Assembly: GCA_940671915.1 (NCBI GenBank)
Contig: CALNVZ010000174.1
Span: 3,158,800 to 3,222,799 of the forward strand
DNA length: 64,000 nucleotides
Direction: 5' to 3'
Source of the DNA: Paracentrotus lividus
Taxonomy: Eukaryota; Echinodermata; Echinoidea; Camarodonta; Echinidae
Both the position numbers and the translations under genes were made by a program. This document shows, piece after piece, positions 13,301 through 22,200 of the stretch. How positions within the stretch are numbered: the stretch's first letter is position 1; every line of letters begins with the position of its first letter. The notes below the pieces were generated by a model. The model was not told where the DNA came from. It did not search any database and was given only the letters and a program-made list of their open reading frames with translations.

Positions 13301-16300
13301 GAGGTCTAGGGTGGTGTTTCACCAAGTTGTTTCTTAGCTACATGTACGAATAACTTTACAAACAACTGGTGTTCAGTTCTTTGTGCTATCTGATTGCGAA
13401 TGTGTTTGGTATAGCACCTAACAGCATGTTCCGTTCGTCCATTAAGTCATTTGTAACTTTACGAACGACTCAATGAAGCCCCTGGGGCCTGTAACATAAA
13501 AAGTTGTAACAATTGATTGAAAATTGACATTAGGCAATCAGTTTTCAGGATGGTTGTGTCAAATTTGCAATTAGTCATTACTATTGATGTTACAAATATT
13601 AGTCTCCACTCACTTGCTCATACTCGTAGAGCCCTGTATGTTATAAACCTCTCACTCATTAGTTTTTCTCCTTCCTTTTGGTCTTCTTTGAATCATAGAG
13701 GTAACATTGATTTGTATTGCTGGAAAGAGATGCAGCAGAAGAGATTGATCCAGCAATCACAAGATTCTTTTTTTCTTTGTTTTTTGTATTTTTGTTTTTG
13801 TTCCTAGTCCTCATTCTACTCCTTTATCATCTCAAACTATAATTATTATTCTTTGTATCATCATTATTATTATGACTATTGTATTGATGTGTATAGGAAA
13901 CCATTGATTTGCTTGAGCAAAAAGGAATAGCAGAGAGGACTCTCATGCTGGAGACATATCGCAAACTTCAAAGGGAACACCAGCAATTTGCTACGAAGTA
14001 TACAGACCTCGAAGAGTAAGCCTCATTTTATATTTATTATTACTATTCATTCAGCAATTGAACTACTATAGCATCAATGCAGGTGATGAACCCACACATG
14101 ATCATACAATATTTTCCAAAACGCACCCTCTCATAACTGATCTACACCACCTCTCCAATCATTTTATACTGTATTTTACAACTGATCCATTAAAATGTGA
14201 CAGAATGTCATTTTAATATTTTCATCCATACACTGTAAAAAATATTTGTATTTTTACAGCAAATCTGCTGTCAGCAGAGTCGCCATAAAAAAAATGTAAT
14301 TTAGAAAATTTTGTTGTAAATTTTTTCCTGCAAATGATTAAGTGAGAAATACAAAATATACATCAGGAGTAACACATTTGTTCCGTTTTAACCAAATATG
14401 TAAGTTAAAGAACTCTAATGACTTTTTTTCCTTCTCTTTCATTAATTATTAGAGGAGAAATTTACAACAAAACTGTTATTTTAAATTACATTTTTGTATG
14501 GCGACTCTGCTGACATCACTTTGCTGTTTTTATTTTTTACAGTGTACTGTATATTATGATACTTTCAAGATATGCAAATCATTTGAGACAACTTAGAAAT
14601 ATCTTGTTGCTTGTAATATCAGTCTTTAGTGTTATGGTATATAATCTTGATGTCTTTTTATCAATATTTTCTATACTGCATATTCTGATAATTTCAGGAT
14701 ATAGAAATCATTTGAGACAACTTAGAAATATATTGTTCCTTTGTATATCTGTCCTGTTTAGTGTAATGGTTTATAATCATTTTGTCTTTTTATTAATATA
14801 TTCTGTACTGTATATTTTGATACTTTCAGGATACATAAATCATGCGAGACAAGGTTTAAGAAGTACACCAAGCTGAAGGACAATTATGACAAGATGGTTC
14901 TAGCCAGGGCCGAGGAGACTGAATCACTTAAGAGTGAGATTGGTATACTAAGGGTAAGTTTCATTATCATTCTAGCAGCTATTCTTAAAGGGAATCTAGT
15001 GTAGTGGGAAGGTGTGGGAAAGATGAAGAAAATTATTGTGAGCTTTCCTGTTATTTTCATGATATTTGGGCAGAGTGTGATAATAAAAGCTCCACCATAA
15101 ATGATTGCTCTTCAATTGCCCTTTAGTCATAATATGACCCAAAATATACCCAAACAACTGTATGTTTGGGTCCCCAACATTTTGTGTTGCCCCATACATG
15201 CATTTCTGTGTAAGTCCATGTGACTCAAAGCAGAAATTTGGCGACCCCAAAACCTCACAGAACAAAATAATGCTTAGGTGAACTGTTATCAACCATTCAA
15301 TGTCATGACCAGAACAATAATTTCACTTTAATGTTACTACTCAAGCCTGGGTCAGATATCACTGGGGGCCTGGATGGCAAGTTTAAAAACAGCCATTTTG
15401 CCTATTTTGGTACAGAGCAGTTCGTAAGGACATGGGCAAAATTGCTGAATTTTACAATCTGTATAGAATGTAGGTCTAACCTCAAGGATTATATAGAAAA
15501 CTTATGGAATTACAGGTATTTAACATGTCATAAAGGTTGTATCAAGAATCATTTGAGAAACTATGATGAGATCACCATGGAGAAAAACGTTCAGTTTGGA
15601 GATTGTTTGGAGTAGTGAAGCCCAAGGTCAAATGTTAATGTCATAGACTGATATGTCTGGCATGTAGGAGACATATTATGATTGCATTTCTTTGTATTAG
15701 AACTCTGTGAAGGACAAGGAGAAGGTCAACAAGATCCTTGAGAAACAATCCAAGAAACTGATGACAGACAAGCAGGAACTCATGGATAATATCGGCAAAC
15801 TCAAAAACGAGATGACGGGGATTAACGAGGAGCGTCTGACGGCGGAGGCGAGGCTTGCTCAGCTTCAGGTTGCTATGGAGGAATCTAAGAAGATTCCTAA
15901 TGAGCTGAAGGAGGCTAACCATGCCATGGAGCTACGTCTCAAGACTAAGGAAGAAGAGGCTGTCAAACTCTTGGATCGTGCATGCAAAGCAGAGGTATTT
16001 CAGCACACATGCCACATATTTTATAAGCCACAAATGTGGAAGTTCATCCTTGCAAAAAAAANNNNNNNNNNNNNNNNNNNNNNNNNNNNNNNNNNNNNNN
16101 NNNNNNNNNNNNNNNNNNNNNNNNNNNNNNNNNNNNNNNNNNNNNNNNNNNNNNNNNNNNNTGTGTGCCCCATACGATGCATTTCTGTGTGGTGGGAGTC
16201 GGAGTATGTGAGTCAGTGAAGCAGAAGATTGGCGGACGCCCAACAACCTCAAAAGGCGGGACAAGAGATATATGCTGTAAGGTGATAATCCACCAACAAT

Positions 16301-19251
16301 TGTTTAATATATATTTAGTGAACTTTTGTCTTTTTAGAACATTCAACCATTCTTGAAGTCATGTCTATTGCAAGATTACAATATAATTTTCATTCTTTTC
16401 ATATCCGTTACTATCTCGAATGTCCATCCTGGGTCAGTATACACGGGGGCCTGTACGATGGGCAAGTTTAAAACACCATTTTGCCTATTTTGGTACAGAG
16501 CTCAGTTCGTAAGACATGGGCAAAATTGCTGAATTTTTACGAATCTGTATAGAATGTTAGGTCTAACCTCAAGGATTATATAGATGAAAAAACTTATGGA
16601 AATTTACAGGTATTTAACATGTCATAAAGGTCTGTATCAAGAGATCATTTGAGAAAACTATTGATGAGATCACCGATGGAAAAAACGTTCAGTTTGGAGA
16701 TTGTTTGGCAGTAGTGAATCCCCAAGTCAAATGTTAATGTCATACGGGACTGATTATGTCTATGATGTTGGAGACATATTATTGATTGCATTCTTTGTAT
16801 AATCTCTGTGAGAGGACAAGGAGAAGGCTCAACAAGATCCTGAGAAACAATCCAAGAAACTGATGACAGACAAGCAGTGGAACTCATTGGATAATATCGC
16901 AAAGTCCAAAAACGATCGATTGACGGGATTAACGAGGAGCGTCTGCGGCGGAGGCGAGGCTTGCTCAGCTTCAGGTGCTATGGAGGAACTAAGAAGATTC
17001 CTAATGAGCTGAAGGGAGGCTAACCAGCCATGAGTCTACGTCTCAAGACAAGGAGAAGAGGCTTTCAAAACTCTTGGATCGTGCATGCAAAGCAGAGGTA
17101 TTTCAGCACACATGCCACATATTTTATAAGCCACAAATGTGGAAGTTCATCCTTGCAAAAAAAAAATTATTCTATCCGATAAGGCTTTTTATAGCAATAT
17201 TGCCAAGATCATGAAAATTAGGAAAAGAACAGTTTGGATAGATACGCTGTATTAATATTTATATTCCTAATGAATGAACTATAATTGTTATGCATTTTCA
17301 TGTCTGACATAAAATCAAATTGACTAAAAAATTGAGCTGAACACAGATATGGGTACATTGGCTGTTCAAAACCTCTTTTGTCACAAAGGTTGTGTTGTGC
17401 ACCAAGTAATCTTTCTTGAGGTTTATATGAGTAGTCCTTAAAAGAACCTACTCCCTCTCGACGATTCAGTGAGCATGTTCTCGCAGTCATCAGGAGGCCT
17501 TTTCAGAATCCCTCATAACCTCAAGAAATATTACTTGGTGCACCATGAAACCTTACATGACTTATCATTTTACCACCAATGAAACCTTCAAAGAATATGT
17601 TATTCCAGTTAGATTTGAAAAATGAACCTAGAAATAATGCAGACACTAATATTCTTTTAATCAATATATTTGTACCTAGAAATAAATAATTTGGCACCAA
17701 CTTCAATTTGTGCCTGCATCATCTGTTCTGAATATAATCATTATTATTTTTTTTTTGAAGACCCAATTCCTGCATTTGTTCATGGTAAAGGAACTGAAGC
17801 CATTAGATGAGGCATGTAAAGAAGCAGAATATCACATCAAAACCATCTCAAGCATCATTCAAAAGTAAGTCTTTGAGTTGTAATGTTTCACAATAAAATT
17901 GAGAGAGTAAAAGTGGAGAGTATGCAATGAAGTTGCAGAGTCATAATTAAATTCAATCTTTTAATTTATTCTATTTGTTTCAATGTATTATAGCAGGGTC
18001 GTCCTTCAGTGGGTTTTACATTGTCTTTCATGAAGACAATGGTGTTATATAAAATTATGTTCTATACAATTAATGGCAACATTTTACATAGCTAGATTTT
18101 TTTTTAATGTAATTTTTGGCATTGTAAGTGAGTGTTCTTTCCCTCTTGGATTATTTTGATCATTTATATGTATTTCTACTACCTTTAAAACATATTAAGT
18201 ATAATCCATTCATTGATCAGTTAATATAGACAGCTTACATGTGTCTTGTTGTATGATTATATTAAGTTTATTGTAGTCCCAATCTTTGACATTGATGTAT
18301 GTTGTTTTGTTGCTATAGCAACCCAATGATGGAGGAACATGTTAGAGCCATCAGGAGTATGTGGCAAGATTGCCTAGCAACCAATCAACGAGCTGTATCA
18401 AAGTCAAAGGTAATACATGATTGGCGAGAAAATAACATTCAAGATTTATTTGACATTTTATTCGTTTATTGAAACATAATTTGAATTGAGATTGAGATCG
18501 TTACATGTTATAGTTTTCCAAATCATAGAAATCTCATATGAACGTATATCTGTAATAAAAATTTACCCCTCGGCTAGAGTGGGCCATTTTGAGCTTCAAC
18601 AGACCAGACAGAGGCATCGGAGGTCGACTCCACTAATTTTCAAATTTATCAAAATTTTATAAGATAATGATTATATTTGTTATGCTATTCAAGTATTTTC
18701 TTTGAATGAAGTTTCTTTAAAAGCCTTTCAGGCACTGTATAATAATTCTACCCATATATTTCCTTCTTTTATGAATTTGTTCCCTTTTTATTAATGTAGT
18801 GACATAGTTTAATATAAAAAGATATATAAGAAACAATCATTTAAATAGAATTTGAAATATTTGATAATGTTGTCCCACGTACTGAAGATTATGTTGTGTC
18901 TTGTTTCAGACTGAGTTCCAAGCACAAATCCACTCCATTCAGAATGGTGCTAACTTGGATGCATTGAAGCCAGTTGAAGTCCCAGCCCCATACAAACCTG
19001 AAGGTCTTGCCAAAGTAAGTCACACACATAAAGCTATTCAAATATATCGGTTTCTTCTTTATAATGATAATGATAATAATACCTGCAACTTATATAGCGC
19101 CATTATCTATTTTGTTAAATGCTCAAGAAGCATATGTTTTAGTATAATATTTTCTGGTTTCAATATTACGTAATGGAAACATAGACGATGCAGTTTATTT
19201 AAAAAGTATTTTAAAAATTATTCTCCATTTTTTGACTGATTTTATAATAAG

Positions 19252-19283
<32 letters not shown>

Positions 19284-22200
19284 GGTTTTTGGGGGGTTGT
19301 TATTTTGTAGAACCACATAAGCTCACAAAGCTTTCAAGGAAAATTGAATAAAACCTTTCAAGCAAGGACATTTTAACTGTTTGATTGTTTATTCGCGGCA
19401 CAATAACAAATTCTAATTAACAGATCAAAGTATTTCCATTGTATTATTATCCTGGTTATTCAATTCAATTCATTTATCAATTAAATTTTATGGAGTTATT
19501 ATTTTGGTTATATGGAAGCATTCTCCCAGGTACCCATGTTAACACCCGATGAAGGGGCTATAGATAAAATGCCTGGGCTGCCTTTCACCAAGGCGTTTGT
19601 AAGTTACAAATGACTTAACGAACGACGAATGGCGATCAGTTCTTGCGCTAAATTATAAAGCATTGATTAGTATAGCACCCAAGGACATGTTCCAGTCGTT
19701 CGTAAGTTGTTTGTTACTTTAAGAATGCCTTGGTGAAAACACCAGCCTGGACATTATTTTAGTCCATTGATAGTAGCCGCTGGTCAGAATCAAGCGATTT
19801 CTCAGCATGACGTGTTCCGTTAGCATCCTGTGTAAAATCTCTCTTATTTGTAATTATCTCACAGCAGAGCGGTGGTATGGGTCATGGTGGATCCCCTACA
19901 CCCCAGGCAGCTATATTCACACTATCCAGTATGAACCAAACCATAGTATATGGGTGCTCAGGATCATGGTTGATGTCACCTCCTAGACAGGGCGGGGCTG
20001 CAGGAGGGGTGCAAGCCATGTCCAATATGGGATTAAACAACCAGGAAGGGATTGGCAGATGGTCGTAAGTTTTTTCTTTTATCTTATAGAAGCACATTTA
20101 GAGGGGTGCAAACCATGCCCAATATTGGGATAAAAAACCAGGAAGGGTTTTTAGATGGTCGTAAGTTGCCTCTTCTAGCTCATAGAAGAAGATTAAGAGG
20201 GGTGCAAACCTCTTGCCATATAGGATTAATACTCAGAAGGGCAGAATTATGAAATAAGAAGCATGAGTCAAAGGGTTTATATCTATGAATGGAATTGTAC
20301 ATTTATTGCCATCAAATATACTCAATTGGAAGGTTTATCTCGCAGGATTGGTTTGCTTTAGGTAGTAGCATAAGTATTCTAAAATATATGAAATCTAGAT
20401 AATTTATATAGCTATGCTGCAAGACTTATGGAAAAGCTTTTTTTTATATGAATAACACCTGTGGCCTTATCATAACGAGGTGCAATAAACTTTTTGAATG
20501 ACTTTGACTCTCTATTCCATTGTTTCCCCAAAGAGACGTACCATAGATTATCAGTCATTATGTTTCATGGCAACAAGTGGTAGGTTTTTATTAAAATGAA
20601 TTACTAGTTGAAAAAAAATTATATTTTCTTGTTAATAGGAGCTGTAGAGAACCAAGCCACTTCCCAACCCATGACTGTCAACGATGCACAACGCAAAGCT
20701 GTAGCTATGGCACAAGCAGAGGCTATGGCTGAAGCCCAGGCACAGGCTCAGGCCCAAGCTCAACCCAATCTCAAGCCCAAGCCCAAGCTCATGCTCAAGC
20801 CAAAGCACAGGCCCAAGCCCAGGCACAGGCCCAAGCACAAGCCCAGGCACAGCCAAGCGCAAGCCAAGCACAGGCGCAGCCCAGGCACAAGCCCAGGCTA
20901 ATGCACAGGCTCAGGCACAAGCCCAAGCCCAAGCTCATGCCCAGCAGATGCAGCAGGTACAGGCAATGAGCCGTGCACAAACCCCACCAGTGGTCAGTCA
21001 GGCAGAGGCTGTCGCCCACCAGGCTGCTATGTCAGGCAATGGTTTCAACAACCATCAACATCCATTCAATGGACAAGCTGGGCTTGAGAATGGACAACAG
21101 AGGAAAGCATTCAGTAAGTACTCTTCTTCTCATGTAGGGTAGAAGTATAATGCCTAATGCCCTGAACAGCATAGACAAAATTGACCTTTGACCCCTTGCT
21201 TTTGATGATCTTACAGTAAAAATGTTGATGGGCAGAAAACTCAAATTTCATTTAGCATACAATTTGCAATATGTCTATTCTAGAATTAGATTGGACTTGT
21301 TTTTAATGTTGTTTTCGTAGTTGGTATATCTATAGAAAGCTCCTGTTTGGCACTTTATCCTTCAATGAGAAGAGATTTTAGCCTGCTTTCTGTTTAGTAT
21401 TTTAATTGTTGACTTGTTAAGAAAATATCAAACAAAAAACAGACATGTGCAATGATCTTGAAGCTCTGTGTGGATGAGTATATATGTATTGTGTCATCTG
21501 TACTTGTTTTAAATAGAGATAATTAATGAAGAATATATACTTTGCCATTCATAAAAATAGCTGTCCCACCAAACATGCAACACGCTCAACACCAAATACA
21601 GATGCCACAGCAACAGGGTGCCGGTGCTCGTCACTCACCACAGCTTTCTGTACAACAACAACAAATGCTTGCAAGGCAACAATACATGCAGCAACAAGTT
21701 GCACGGCCCAAGAACAGCTTTGAAAGGATTATGCTGAGACTGAATGGTCTCTTCCCCAATTACAACAAGTAAGTAGAGTTTGAGTTTCATTGTAAAATGG
21801 GTCTTATCCATTTCTTTGCCAATTTAAGATATTGCTGAATTAGGTTGCTAAAAAAAAGAGTAGAATTTAAATTCTAATTCTTTGCTTGAACACAAAATAC
21901 TAGCTTCAACATCATCTCAGACAATAGCATTAAGCATTTCAGATTTTATTTTTGCTCTTCTCTTAGATTTGATCATTTATCAAGTTTCTCTCATTATTCC
22001 AAATGTTTCTTGTGATGTTATTGTAAATAATCTTGCTGCATTAGTCACCTAATTTCTATTGTCAAAGTTACAGTAGAAAATATAAATACATGCACCATGA
22101 TATTAAAAGCGTTATCGACTCCCCAGTTCAACAGGTCAACCCCATGATTTATTATTAACTTCTCTAAGTTTGCTCCTAAGAATGATGATACATGAATCTC

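Noticed and set aside
14556..14876. + strand open frame of 106 codons rich in Ile/Phe/Leu
   Set aside because: It reads through the triplicated intron end and into the exon in a different frame from the real one.
15707..16356. Open frames running through the N gap
   Set aside because: Unknown bases are translated as X; nothing can be concluded across the gap.
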